Source of the DNA: Pegoplata infirma | Taxonomy: Eukaryota > Arthropoda > Insecta > Diptera > Anthomyiidae | Direction: 5' to 3' | Length of the DNA stretch: 64,000 nucleotides | Assembly: GCA_963921195.1 (NCBI GenBank) | Contig: OY992537.1 | Coordinates: forward strand, 205,120,581-205,184,580 | Shown here: positions 10,641 to 24,100 of the stretch, one piece after another | How positions within the stretch are numbered: the stretch's first letter is position 1 | Layout of the letters: every line of letters begins with the position of its first letter | Program-made: the position numbers and the translations under genes | The notes under the pieces: model-generated | Database searches by the model: none | What the model saw: only the letters and a program-made list of their open reading frames with translations | What the model was told of the DNA's origin: nothing

Positions 10641-11078
10641 AGAAGCTTTCAGCTCCAATTGTGAGTTATCTCTAATATGATGCCTCATAAAAAATAGATG
10701 CCAGATCGATTTTTATTGTTTCACTCACTCCACTTAGTAAAGTGTCCCATGTTCGCTTAAAACTTGCTAAACTCGATTCTAAGACATTTTAGCGATATCC
10801 GCCTGTCTGTGGAAATGGCGATCACGGCTAAAATAATACACTGATATTACGGAAAATTAACATATTTACTTGTTGTTGGCCCTAGAAGTTTGGTATTGGA
10901 TTTCGGCGATATCGGTCAGCGGTTCAAAAGTTATGAACGAAAATGTAAGGACTACTACAACATTTTGGTACATTTAACGTAACCTCAAAATATAAAGTAC
11001 TTTACTTCGGCTGCTGGTTTTTAACAACAATATTTTTATCACTTTTGTATACCCTCCACTCTAGTGATAGAGGGTATA
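10640..11078 (+). mobile_element. DINE-1/INE-1-like Helitron remnant
   Basis: Contains GATTCTAAGACATTTTAGCG followed by a CCGCCTGTCTGTGG block, the block ending CGGTTCAAAAGTTATGAACG, and the terminal hairpin TATACCCTCC...GAGGGTATA (about 11048-11078). This layout matches the structure I remember for Drosophila INE-1 (TATACCC hairpin, then a TAGC-GATGTCCGTCCGTC block). Confidence 0.6.
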
Positions 11079-11082
11079 TATA

Positions 11083-12068
11083 TGCATGGGACTATTTAAA
11101 TAAATGGACTAATTAATTGACAATTTCATTGGCATTATATTGAAACTAATGCCAATGAAATTTTTAGCATTGGCATTCTTTCAATCAATGCCTATGCCCG
11201 TTAAGGAATTAGTAGCATTAGTAATGCCAATTATGAAAAATTTCATTGGCATTAATAAATGCCTTAATGAAAACAAAGCATTAGCAATATTAAAAGTCGT
11301 ATTTCCGTCAACCAGTTGTGAAAATTTTTTTTGGTTAAAACTTAAAATGGCTATATCTCAAAAACTATGCCAGATAGAGCAAAATGGAGGGCATTTTTGG
11401 TTCTTAGAATATCCATAGTTTCGCCGGTCCTCTTCACATGTGTGGACCCTAATAGGTCAAAATTTTGAATCTAAAAAATTGGCACTCCCGAAAGTTTAAA
11501 AATTCACATACCTTTAGCATTATCTTGCTTATTTTTCCAGGTACTGCAATTTAGGGGCCCAATAGGGTCTTCAGAATTTTAGAAACTGAATAACTAAAAA
11601 ACTATTGCTCTGAGGGTGTTCTAGTATTAGCAGACGAGTTCTAGAAACCAAGAGCTACAAAAATGCTTTTGGACTTTTTGTTGTGTCACCAATATTTACC
11701 GAGATATAAGCATTTTTAAATTTTCCGGAATACCAAATTTTTGGGATTGAAAGTTAGGACCCATTGGGGTCCACATATGTGAAGAGGACCCGCAAATATG
11801 CCTTCCATTTTGCTCTATCTGTCTTAGTTTTCGAGATATCGCCATTTTAAGTTTTAAAAAAAAATATATATTTATTGTAAAAAAATGTTTTTTTATCAAT
11901 TGTAAAAAGTTTTTTTAGGCATTTTTGCCATTTCATTGGCATTAGTACAAATAATGCCAATGCCAAAAATTTCAGTGGCAATAAATGCTAATGCTTTTTT
12001 TTTGGCATTGGCATTAGTTCCAACTAATGCCAATGAAAATTCAATGCCAATTAAAAATTCCCATGTAT
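11083..12068 (+). mobile_element. Foldback element FB-A with GGCATTAG-type ends (copy 1)
   Basis: The ends are built from iterated, mutually inverted GCCAATGAAA / GGCATTAG motifs (11130-11290 and 11930-12060), bounded by CATGGGA and TCCCATG. The middle (11340-11860) is an imperfect palindrome with two GGTCC...CACATGTG...GGACC hairpins. The 92-codon open frame at 11140 also occurs in the inverted copy (17369-17635), but it reads through the terminal repeats (Met-Pro-Met runs), so it is a repeat artefact. Confidence 0.7.
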
Positions 12069-12194
12069 GTTAAGCATACATGTGTTTTTAACTAGGTGAG
12101 TGTAGATTTTATTTATCGCGTATTCGTATTTAATAATTTTTGGCAACGCTGTTGTAAGCCTTCCAAATTGCATTTAAAAAGTTTGAGTATAAAC

Positions 12195-12706
12195 TAGAGA
12201 TGGGCGCGTGAGTGAATTTTGACTCACGCATGTTCACGCTCACGAAATAAAATCATTGCTAACGCACGATCCCGCACGAAAGTTTTTTTTTCTGCTCACG
12301 TTCACGCACGCTCACGTGAGTAACTAAAATTGTTCTCACGCTCACGAAGACTCACGAAATTAAAATTACCTAATTTTAATTGTATTTTTGTCGATTTTTT
12401 GCACAAAAAGTATATAATTTCATTAAAAACAATCGTAAAAATTTATAATTTATTTAAATCACAATTTCGTATTAATTACCCTCTAAATTCAATATAATGA
12501 CAATTTTCTTTCTTATTTTCTATTCTAGACAGCATTTAACAATCACGCAAATTCACGAAACAAAAACTACTCACGCACGAAACTATTTTCTCTAATCACG
12601 CGCACTCACGATCACGTGAGTAAAAATCAATTACACTCACGATCACGCGTGATTCACGCGTGAATCACGTGAATCACGAAAAAATCGTGTCACGCGCGCA
12701 TCTCTA
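12195..12706. mobile_element. hAT-type MITE, TAGAGATGSGC family, with 8-bp duplication GTATAAAC
   Basis: The 512-bp element has TIRs TAGAGATGSGCGCGTGA (one mismatch over 17 bp). Target duplication GTATAAAC lies at 12187-12194 and 12707-12714. The interior is largely a degenerate array of CACG / CTCACGCACG motifs in both orientations around an AT-rich centre. Confidence 0.9.
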
Positions 12707-12761
12707 GTATAAACAAATTTAGAACTTTTTTTATTTATAGAACTTCAACATTCTTAAAATT

Positions 12762-13002
12762 TCAAAGGCGCATTTAAACGGGAGAGAAATTTGGTTGTTT
12801 TATAGCAAATTACAAATCAGTACAACTACAAATATACACTAGATAAGTGTGTAAATGAGAAACATTTTTATCTAAAAGTGTTTATATGGTAAACAAATCT
12901 AGGAAAGCAAAGACAAATTTATATTTTCCATAGCGACATACAGAGATGTATTTTGTTTTAACTCAAGCTGTTTTCTCTCCCGTTAAAACGCGTCTTTAGG
13001 GA
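12762..13002. mobile_element. Small MITE with TIRs of about 26 bp
   Basis: The left end AAAGGCGCATTTAAACGGG continues GAGAGAAA. The right end is its reverse complement with about three changes (TTTCTCTCCCGTTAAAACGC, then GTCTTT). No clear target duplication. Confidence 0.65.
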
Positions 13003-13257
13003 AATTTCCTTAAAAACGTAATTTAAAGACTTTTTGCTTTAAATTTTAAAATAATTCATGTAAAAATTTTAATCTAAAAAATATTATTAATTTAAAATAC
13101 ATAAAACATTTTTTAAAGCCAATTTCAATTTTGATTAAAAAAATTAAATTATCATATAAATTCTACCAAATTTGGCAGAACTTAGCTAAGAGCTTAATTT
13201 TTTTTATTTCATTTTTGAATTATAAATTGAGTTATCAAATAAATTTTAATGATTCCC

Positions 13258-13375
13258 AATTCACACCTGAAGTGAAATTTTGTTCGAACGAGATTTCGAT
13301 CATACGGTTGTGTATTAAATGATACAGATTCATATGATCGAAATCTCGTTCGAACAAAACGAGATTTCACCTCAG
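13258..13375. repeat. Hairpin repeat (GTTCGAACGAGATTTCGAT family)
   Basis: 13275-13305 and 13331-13362 pair around a 25-base spacer. A related hairpin lies at 49425-49530 inside the hAT element, so this is a dispersed small foldback element. Confidence 0.65.
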
Positions 13376-15143
13376 ATATGAGTAGGCTTTAAGACCGTAT
13401 TCACATTAGGCAATTTTAAATGCCACAGTTTAAATTACCTATGTATTTAAGGTCTGAGATTAAAAACAAATATTTAAGAGCTCAATTGTTGGAAAAAATA
13501 CCATTTTTTTAAACCTAGCTAAAAATCGATCTTTTCTTCCCACAAAACCTCTTAAGATTTTTTTTAGATTCTCGCTAAAAAACTACTTACTGTCGTGTGT
13601 GTTTAGTTTGCGCCTAAATTTTAAATACTATTTTTTTTTTAATTTAGAACCACAATTATTTTTATAGCTCAGCAATATTGTTAAAATGTTCTGTTAATTT
13701 TTTATATAATTTTTTTTTTATAAAAAATCCGGATTTAATAAAAAAATTTATTCATAAATTATAGTTTTTACAAAGATCAAAATAGAATGAAAATCTTATA
13801 GCTAAATATAGTAAAAATTAAATATTATAATTTTTCAAAAATATGTCCACTTAAACACTATTTATTTCCAAAAAAGCATAAACTATTAAAAATTGGAGGG
13901 GAATTAGGATTTTTTGTAAAATAAACGTTCTTTTTGATCTGCGAACTATATAAAAAGAATATCAAGGATTATAAAACAGTAAAATGTCCATATTTGATAA
14001 GGAATACATTTTTTTAAAGGTTTTAGTTATAAAATAGAAACTCAAGTTTATTATACTTGCACGATTATAAGTCTTTTTTAAAAACTTGTTCTTGTCTTTT
14101 TGTAGAGGATTTTGAATATGAAATTTTTAATTTTTGATTTTTAAAATTTTTAAAGACAAACCCTACAAACGACAAGAAAAAGTTTCTAAAAAAAGACAAC
14201 ATCATGTGGGCTTAACATAGAACAAAATAATTTTATGTTTTACTATCATGGATAAGACATACTCAAATTATTTCCAAAACTTTTATTTTTTCCTTTTTAT
14301 AATTTATTTCAGTTTCGCTTTAAAATCTTTATAATCAATTGAATTTAAAATTTCCTTTTGTAAATAGTTTTTTTTTTTTTAATAAATGTATTATCTAAAT
14401 TTGTTTGAATATAAGGAAAATATCTATTTTTCTTTCATTTTGGGAAATTTAATTTAATACTTGTTGTTTTTTTAATAAAATTAATATAGCCTGGATTCGA
14501 GTTGTTTTCATTTGTAGGTTAGAAAATTTTATAAAATAAAATTATCAAAAAATTCATGTTTATGTAAGTTTTTTTTGTTGAGAATAGAAAAAATTTTAAT
14601 TCATTATAATAAAAATTGTACATTTTGTAAGTCTTTTCAAAGTTTTTGTTTTTCTATATTAAATTTTTAGTAGTAGTATTTTTTGTTATTTGATTTGTGT
14701 AAATTTGGCGGAATATATTTTTTTTAAATGTTTTGTAAAACTTAATTCTAATAAAAAAATATATGTTACATAATATCCCAAAAAAAAAATATAGCTACAA
14801 GAGTGAGAGAAGAAAAACTAAGATCATATTTAAAGTAGTATATGAATAGAAATTTGTCTGAGGACAAGGGTCCGCCTGCAGACTATTTAATTTGTTGTAA
14901 AGAAAAAAAAAATTCTTAAATTGTATAATTTCTTACATCATGATTGATCATACATTTATGCGTATATTAACATTTAACTCCACAACCTTATTTTATTATT
15001 TTTTTAATAAAAACATCAATTTGGCATATTTTTTTTGTCAATAAACTATATATTTTCAAAAGAAAATGTTTATGATTAATATAAAAATAATAAAAAAATT
15101 TAATTAGCTGTATTAAAACTTACCATTTTTTATATGAAGATTT
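13376..15143 (-). other. AT-rich 3' flank of Gef26; probable 3' UTR in its upper part
   Basis: No repeat or gene recognised. On the minus strand it follows the inferred Gef26 stop codon, so at least the first hundred or more bases are likely 3' UTR. How far the transcript runs cannot be decided because AATAAA-like sequences are common in such AT-rich DNA. Confidence 0.35.
14992..14997 (-). terminator. Candidate poly(A) signal AATAAA of Gef26
   Basis: AATAAA on the minus strand about 147 bases past the inferred stop codon. Chance occurrence is likely in this base composition. Confidence 0.25.
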
Positions 15144-15190
15144 TTATTGGTTCATTGGTGGCATAGGACACATGGGACAACCAGGAGTAC
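15144..15190 (-). CDS. Gef26: Gef26 coding exon 6 (inferred terminal exon)
   Basis: A phase-1 join from the GTAAGT donor after 18150 reads G|TPGCPMCPMPPMNQ then TAA at 15146-15144. The acceptor side is a long T-rich tract ending TTTTCAAAAG. The exon is only 47 coding bases, but it stays in frame, is protein-like and stands out from the surrounding AT-rich DNA. It shows no obvious PDZ-ligand ending. The alternative is read-through of exon 5. Confidence 0.65.
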
Positions 15191-18100
15191 CTTTTGAAAA
15201 TATTAAAAAAATTAAAAAGAGAAATTTAATAATTTAAACAGATTTATTAATTTAATAAAAATAAAAGAAATAAAAAAGAAAAAAATTGGCGACAAAGTAT
15301 GTCATTTGTTTATAATTTCTACATAGTCTTCCTTTTAATATAAATCTTAATTCATTGTGACGAGAGATAAATCGCTTTAATAAGAGAAAACATTTTTTTT
15401 TGTTAATTTTAGAGTCATATTTTTATACCCTACACCACTCTGTGGTACAGGGTATAATGAGTTTGTGCTGATGTTTGTTACTACCCGAAATATTGGTCCT
15501 AGATCTATCTTCAAGTATACCGATCGACTCAGAACTACTTTTTGAGTCGATTTAGCGATGTCCGTCCGTCCGTCTTTCCATCTATCGGTTTAAGCACGAT
15601 ACAGGTCGCAATATTCAATCAATTGACTTTAAATTTGAAACTTAAGCATCTTTTGGCCCAAGGACGAAGTCTATTGAAATTGGAGAAAATCAGTCCATGT
15701 TAAGACCTAGCACCCATACAAACGCCCCTTTGGGTTCGGCTTAACTGACTTTAATAACCGTATTATAAGAGATATCGCTTTGAAATTTATCAGGTTATCA
15801 AATTTTGTATGCACGAATCATCATGTCAAATTTCAAAGGAATCGGGTCAGTCCTTCTGGTAGTCCCCATACAAACCACCCTCCCGATATTCACATAATTC
15901 CCTAAAAATGGAAATATTTGATAAAAATTTTATTTTTAGGTGTTAAACGTGTACTTTAGTAACCTAATCAAATCGAAATATAATTGGACCATTTTTGGAC
16001 TTAAAAAATTTCGAACGATATACAGCTAAATCGGTCTATTGACAAAAAAATAAACCAATTCCACTAAAATTTGATCTGTATGTGTCTTCTACACTAAATA
16101 AAGATATACCAAAAGACAGATCCAATCGGTCCATGTTTGGACTTGGGACCCATTTTCCGGAAAAAAACTGGTGTAGGGTATCATATGGTCGGTCTTGACC
16201 GACTATAACTTTCTTACTTGTTTATAAATAAAAGTGATTTAATTATTGAATAACAAATAAAAAAAAAATTTTATCCACGCACACAAACGGCGGAAGGGGG
16301 AAAAATTGATTTTCTAAATCCCCTTGGTCTAACAAGGGAAGTCTCCCTGGTGTCACCCTCCGATCTTCATGAAATTTGGATATGTTGCTTAGAACGAAAA
16401 TTAATTCGACACGTATTTTTTTTTAGCAGCCCAAACTCATTTTTAGGGGGGGGGGGGGGGGGGTCGATTTGTATGGGGGAAATTGACCTTTTTCAGTTTT
16501 TTACGATTTACGCCTATTTAAACAAAATTAATATAGGCATGTGTGGTATCAGATTAAAGGTATTAAAAATACCTATCTCGTGGCTCTAACAACGGGCCAA
16601 AGAAGTTAATATTTTTCGACTTATTAACAAAAATGTCATAAAATGTTGGTATTTTACTCAATATGACGAAAAGTTGTGCATGTTTGGACACGTTCTTAGC
16701 ACACGTAGATAGGATTTCCAAAGACCTTTCATTTGGTATGTAACACTAGCTTTCTTTGCATATTATAGGAGATAAACAAAAAAAAAACTGAAAAATGGCC
16801 TTGTCTTCCCCCTCCTTTTTACACCCTAAATATGAATTTGGGCCACTAAAAAAAATACGTGTCCCTTTATTTTTTCTGATCTACAAAATAAAACCAATTC
16901 CATAAAGATCCGCGGGTGACACTAGGGAGACTTCCCTTGTAAGCCAGATAGAGCAAAATGGAGGGCATTTTTGGTTCTTAGAATATCCATACTTTCGCGA
17001 ATCCTCTTCACATATGTGGACCCCAATGGGTCCTAACTTTGAATCCAAAAAATTTGGGATTCCGGAAAATTTAAAAATGCTTATATCTCGGTAAATATTG
17101 GTGACGCAAAAAAAGTCCAAAAGCATTTTTGTAGCTCTTGGTTTCTGGAACTCGTCTGCCAATACTAGAAAACCCTCAGAGCAATAGTTTTTTAGTTATT
17201 CAGTTTCTGACCCTATTGGGCCTCTTAATTGCAGTACCTGGAAAAATAAGCAAGATAATGCTAGAGGTATGTAAATTTTTAAACTTTCGGGAGTGCCAAT
17301 TATTTAGATTCAAAATTTTGACCTATTAGGGTCCACACATGTAAAGAGGACCGGCGAAACTATGGAGATTATAAGAACCAAAAATGCCCTCCATTTTGCT
17401 CTATCTGGCTTAGTTTCGATATAGCCATTTTAAGTTTTAATAAAAAAAAAAATTCACAACTGGTTGACGGAACTACGACTTTTAATATTGCTAATGCTTT
17501 GTTTTCATTAAGGCATTTATTAATGCCAATGAAATTTTTCATAATTGGCATTACTAATGCTACTAATTCCTTAACGGGCATTGGCATTGATTGAAACAAT
17601 GCCAATGCTAAAAATTTCATTGGCATTAGTTTCAATATAATGCCATTGAAATCGTCAATTAATTAGTCCATTTATTTAAATAGTCCCATGTATGAGGCGG
17701 AGGAGAAAAATTGATTTTCTAAATCCCCTTGTTCTAAGTACAGTACTTTGAATTTCTTCTAGCACAAAGGCTATCCAAGACTTTGCAAGCTCCAAAAGCT
17801 TATCAAAAACTTCTTCAATAATATTTGATTCTTCGCTATTCTAAATACGAAAAACAGAGTATGAGTGATTCTGCTTAAATACGAGTGTTAGGGTGGCAGC
17901 GAAATTTCAACATTGGATTTTTAACCTTGTTCCGGGTCGGAATATTTTGCCACATGGTCTAAAACTGATGTGGACAAAATTTCACCCAAATCGTAACAAC
18001 AGGAAACAAAATCTTGACAAATAATGTAATATTTTTTAAAGGTTTTTTTATTTTATTAATTAAATTAAAACTCTACTCCTTTTGAATACCTTTTATTTAA

Positions 18101-21100
18101 ATTCCACCATTATATCCTGTTTTCCAGTAAACATTTCCCACAAACTTACCATGCATATTGGAATGTCTATGATTATGATGTAACATAGCTGCTGCTGTGG
18201 CATATGGTGGAGGCATATTTGGCTGTTGTAATGGTGGCGATAATGGTCTATTTTGTAATAATTGTTGAGGTGGTGGATGTGAACCACCATTATTACCACC
18301 ACTGTTTGTCGAAAACATTTGTAAATTATGTCCCCTCATTAAAAAAGGTGGTGGTGTAGGTGTCAATGATGGTTGTGGTGTTTGTGATTGTGGTGGTGCA
18401 TTCATAGTTGGAGTAGTACTACGTGTACCTGGGTGTAATGTATGTGGTGATAAGGCTCGAGTATTGCATTGAGAATTTAAATTTCGTGTTGCTGCCGTAT
18501 TGGAAATCTGTTGCAACAAACGACAATCAGCTGCTGTATATACAGACGATGAAGAGCTAGTATCATGTTGAGCGTATGAACCATGCCCACTATCATTTGA
18601 TGATACAGATCCTACACGTTGTACACATTTGGGAAAAAATTCGAAAATTCTTAAATTTGTACAATCATATTGTTTGATTTCATCTTCTCTATTTAGTTTT
18701 ATTTCCAAAACTAGAGTTTTTTTTTTTAGTGTTTTAGTATCGAACAGAAAAATTCAAGTACAAGTGTTGCAGAAATTTTAAATGTGCAAATAGGAGGAGA
18801 GTAGAGTAAAAAAGGTAGAAAGTGTTGAAAATATAGTTGTGAAAAATGTTAGCACCACACCATTTATTGTAAAAAATATATAGTATTTTTGATAATTATA
18901 GTAGCAGTACAAAAAGGCAGTATATTTTTTTGTTTTTACTCAATATTTTTGTTTCTACTACCAACCAAAGCCATTCCAATATGCATAATTTTGTATGTTA
19001 GGATTTCAATTTTGATTTTTTGTAAAAAGCAATTTAAACTAAATTTTGGGGAGTAGGAGTTATACGTTTTATGAATTTTATGAAATGGGATTACTTAAAA
19101 ATAAATAAATTTTACTTTTATCGTTTTCTACAGGAGTTAATTTAAATAAAGCGTTTTTCTAAGAATAAATGTGGAATACAAATTGAACTTAAAACAAGTA
19201 GAAATTCGACTTGGCAGAATCTATGAATACCCTCAACAATGCCCTTTTTAAGTGAAAGCAAATGAAAGTGAAAATCGAAAATCGGTAGAAGATGTTGGGG
19301 GATACCTTCCCCCTCGCAATAAACTTCATTTATTAATATTGTTGCACTAAAGTAATACAATTTTATAATTTTTTAAATAAATATTTTATGCATGTATACG
19401 CCCACAAAAGGGGGCGGACCAAAAAAATTTTCTTATTCCTGGGTTAAGTGCAGGACTTAGAACTTCTTCCGACATTAAAATGTTTTATTCTCTTAACAAA
19501 AGAATAAAAAAAAAATACGTTTTCTTAAGGTTGGTGTAGTTCTTCAAAAGGAAAATTTTTTCCTCTGGTCCGATTTTGGGCATCTCCGGACTTAAACAGC
19601 CTATGACCATAAAAAATATTCGTGCCAAGCTTCAGGAGTCTAGCTCTTTTATTTTGGACTGCATTGTATCTACCACAGACAGACATATGGACATCGCTAG
19701 AATGTCTTAGAATCGATCACTGATCAATAATATATAGACCGATATTTCGATGCGTTACACACGAAATGACAAATTACCTCTCATACTGTGGTTGGAGACT
19801 GGGCTTTGATAAAAGCATGGTGTAAATTTTTTAAACATCAAAAAATTTATTAAAGGACGCCACGGTTTAAAATAATTGGATTTTGCTCAAATTAAGTTTA
19901 ATTGAAAGACTGTCTGGTATGTGATGGAATTCGAAAGATTTCAATTTCGATAGATTTCATTAAAAATCGAAATTTGAAAAGTAAATAGAAAAGCCAAAAT
20001 ATCTCGAAATTGTTTTTAAAGGCTTGTGTTGAATCAAATATATGAATTTATTCAATTTAATCTCATTTTAATTATAAACATTTTAAAATAATCGAGATTA
20101 TAAATTCAAAAACGTTCGATTTGGAATCGATCGATTTCTATCACATGGTGGTGTATGTCTCAAGTTCTATAAATGGGTCAAGATAAAAAAATTTTGAGAT
20201 TTTTTTTAAAATTTCTTGAACGTAGGAAAAACCGCCATTTCTTGCAAGTTTAAATTAACGATACATCGAAAACGGTTCGATCGATATCGCCGGGCGACAT
20301 GGGTTAATTTAATACAATTGACCTCAAATTTGTACCACATATGTTTTAGGCCTAGGAGAATAAAATTTTTCCCGGAAGCTCAAAATCGGAAAAAATATAT
20401 TTTTTTGCCATACAAAAAAATCCCGTCTAATGGTACACACATACCCCGATATCCAGTTAATTACATAAAAAAAGATTTCGTAGAAAGAATTACAGAATTT
20501 GGGGCTCAAATCTTGATCCATTTATTATCCGGTATTTTACCATTAACAAAGAATCGAGCGAGCATGCTAGTAGGATATATTCCTGCCAAGTTTCATGTCC
20601 ATCTCCACTCGTTTATCGTATATAGACAAACGGAAATCGCTAGATTTGTATACCCTACACCACTCTGTGGTACAGGGTATAAAGAGTTTGTGCAGATGTT
20701 TGTAACTACCCAAAATATTGGCCCTAGACCCACCTTCAAGTATACCGATCGACTCAGAATCACTTTTTGAGTCGATTTAGCAATGTCCGTCCGTCTGTCT
20801 GCCTGTCCGTCTGTCTGCCTGTCCGTCTATCCATGTAACGGTGTAAACACGATACAGGTCGCAATTATCAACCGATTTGATTGAAATTTGAAACTTAATA
20901 TTCTTTTGGTCCAAGGACGAAGCCTATTGAAATTGGAAAAAAATCGGTCCATGTTTTGACCTAGTCCCCATACAAACGTACCCTTTTTATTTTCCTCAAA
21001 TGACTCTAACAACGGTTTTATAAAAGGTATCCTATCAAAATGTGTCAGGTAATCATATTTTGTGTTTACAAATCACCATGTTTTAAAGGTATCGGACTAG

Positions 21101-24100
21101 TTCTTCTTGTAGCCCCATATAAACCACCTTCCCGATATTCACAAAAATCTTTCAAATTTCATGAAAATCAGAAAAATTTTATTAAAATTTTGTGTGTATG
21201 TGTAAAACGCGTACTTTAAAAAACTTATCAAATCTGATTATTATCGGACCATTTTAAAACCTAGACCCATACACAAATTTCGCCCGATATTCAGTTAAAG
21301 CCTAATTCTCTAAAACTTGGTTTGTGTGTGGTTTTTACACTTATTAAAGATTTAAGAAAATATAAATCCCATCGGTCCATGTTTGAACTTGGGACCCAAT
21401 TTCCGGGAAGCACCGGTGTAGGGTATTATATGGGCGGTCTTGACCAACTATAATTTTCTTACTTGTTTTTTTTTTCTAAATCGATCAACAATCAACATTT
21501 TTCAGAGGTGTTTATCACTTTTAAGATGGGGAACTTTCCTACTGGACCAATTTAACCCATTTAGGAAAAACACTCGTAAATGTATTAAATCTTCTAAAAC
21601 TACATAACTCTTTAAATTTGTAAAAGTCCATCAACCTGCAGCTTTTTAAAAAATAACTACTTAATATGTTTAGCGGATAATCAGACGCAAATCTAGCAAT
21701 TAATATAAAGAGGTTAATCATACGCACCCGTTGCTGAAATGACTATTATTTGGTAGTATTTAACCCAGGCGGGAATGAATATACCCCACATATTAACTAA
21801 TAGATTCCCGAGAGCTGGGAATTTTTATAAATCAAATAACTAAATTATACTTAAAGTTAGTAAGCCTCAAATAACTACTTATCGTTAAATGTATAAATAT
21901 TGCATTAATTAAGTAGAATACAAAATATAATAACTTACCAGATGTGACCGATTTCCTTAAAGGTAAATCACGAAATGTGGTAACACTACTACTTTCTAAA
22001 TTTAAATCCACCGAAGGCAAAGGGGGTGGTGGAGCGGGGGTATCAGAATGAGAGCGTTCATGTATTGAGCGAACAGGAGGAGGGATCATGGAAGCTGTAA
22101 AAAAAACAATAATATTTTGTAAATAATAAAATAAGTAAAAAACGTTTAATTCGGCATTGCCGAATATATTAATACCCGTCACTATGTAGAAAAGATTATT
22201 GAAAAAAATTTAGTTGAAAAAAAAAAATTGATAAAAGAAAATAAGTAAATTTGGGAAATTCAAAAACAAAAATCGACGAAAAATACCATTCACAATCAAA
22301 TTCTGTTTGAATATGCCATCAGCCGAAGTAATAAAACATGTTGTATTTTAAGGTTATGTCGAATGGACCAAAAATTTTGAGAGATCCTTGTATATTTGGT
22401 CATAACTTTTAAACCACAGAACCGATATCGCTGAATTACATTATGAAACTTCTTAAAGCAACAAGTAAATATTTTACTAACAGTCATCTGAGTTTAATAT
22501 TTTAACCGTGATCGCCATTTCTACAGATATACGTACAACGCTAGATCATCTTTAAATTGACCGATTACCACGAAAATATATATATTTTATAGGGTCCCAC
22601 ACCGATATTTTGATGATTTGTAAACGGAATGACAAACTTAAAAATACCCTCTACAGTAAGTGGATAGTATAAAAATAAAAATCATTCAACTAACCTGGCA
22701 TAGAATTACTACCCGAAGCCAAACGGCGATGCGAACATGGACTAGGTGTGGGTGTGGCGGCTGCAGCAGCTAATGCAGCCGTTGCTGCTGGATTAAAACC
22801 ATGAGCATGTAAATGATGTGGCTGCGGCATTAGAGGAATATTACCGGGCAAAGTAGCTGCTGGCCTAGGAAAAGGTTGATGTGGCCTTATTTTAGTCGAT
22901 TCTGATAGTGACAATATCTTTCGAACTGCCTGCGGTGAAGCCGTACCAAATTTTGGACAATTTGGATTCATATTGTTGCGACGATTATCACTCGTCGATG
23001 ATGTAGAGGAGGTGGTAGAGAGGGTCGGCGATGAAGGATGTCTACGTCTTAGCGAAAGCGAAGAATTTGGTGCCGACGAGGAATTAGATTGTTGAGAATA
23101 AATGCTTAATTGATCGCCACCAGTACGTGAAGAATTACCACCATGTTGTGATGAGGTGGAATTCGAGGATGTATGCGCTGGCTCACATTCCAAAGAGAAT
23201 TTATGTAAAATATCTTCATCGTTGATAATTTTTAAATTATTTAAATATGCTTTAACCCGGCGTACCATTTGAGCTTCTTCAAACATTTTTTTGGGATTAG
23301 GAGCTGCCGTAGATTTTTTCCTTCTCTTTATGGTAGCATTACCAGCATTAGCTGCAATTATAGAAGGTCCTTGGTTAGATCCACCACCACCATGGGAAGT
23401 GGACATTTGATTTAGCGAGAACATAGCATTAGAGGGTGATTGTCCCTTAAGTTCTAAAATGGCTAATAGATCATAAGGAGAGGAACACATGTGTGATAGT
23501 AATCTAACTTCCTTTGCTATCATGCGTAATTTTTCGAAATTAATCAATTCCTCTATACGAGTATCATTTCCCAAATGGATAAAAGTTAAATCTTTTCTTA
23601 CTATAGGATAAAATGGTAATATAGGATGTTGGTGCAGCAATTCCGAAGATACCAATTGCCGATATTTAGACATATTACGTGATGGATCCATTAGATCTTG
23701 TAGATCTGAGAATAATCTTTGATATTTCGAAGGTAATTTTTCCCAGGTCTGTCTTAAACGGGAAACCGCCGCATGGCCTAATCCCGATATAATGGCAAAC
23801 ATAGAATTGAAATTACGACATTCTTTACAGTGCCGAGCTATTTTAATAAATTGTTTAACAATTTTCATACGTCTAACAATATTATGTTCTCCACATATTT
23901 CGGTGACTACCCAAAACATTTCACGATTAACCAATTCGGAGAATTTACTTAACATGGGTACACCATATTTAGTTTTTAAATTAAAAAGATCATCTACATA
24001 TTCGGTAGATTCGATTTGACGAAATATGCTAAAGTCTTGCAAAGTCAATTGAATAGCCAATTCATAGGCATTGAGTTGTAGGAAGTGAACATTCGATTCC

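Noticed and set aside
11140..11418. 92-codon frame that recurs at 17369-17635 and could look like a conserved gene
   Set aside because: Both frames lie over the GGCATTAG terminal repeats of the same foldback family; conservation reflects the repeat, and the peptide is a Met-Pro-Met translation of it.
16446..16462. G-tract as a G-quadruplex regulatory site
   Set aside because: A single homopolymer run inside a MITE; it could be a sequencing or assembly feature and nothing else supports a function.
20216..20770. 184-codon plus-strand open frame
   Set aside because: It starts in one repeat and ends inside a DINE-like element (its end reads through the TATACCC hairpin and the GTATACCGATCGACTC block also seen in the other copies). 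No protein features.
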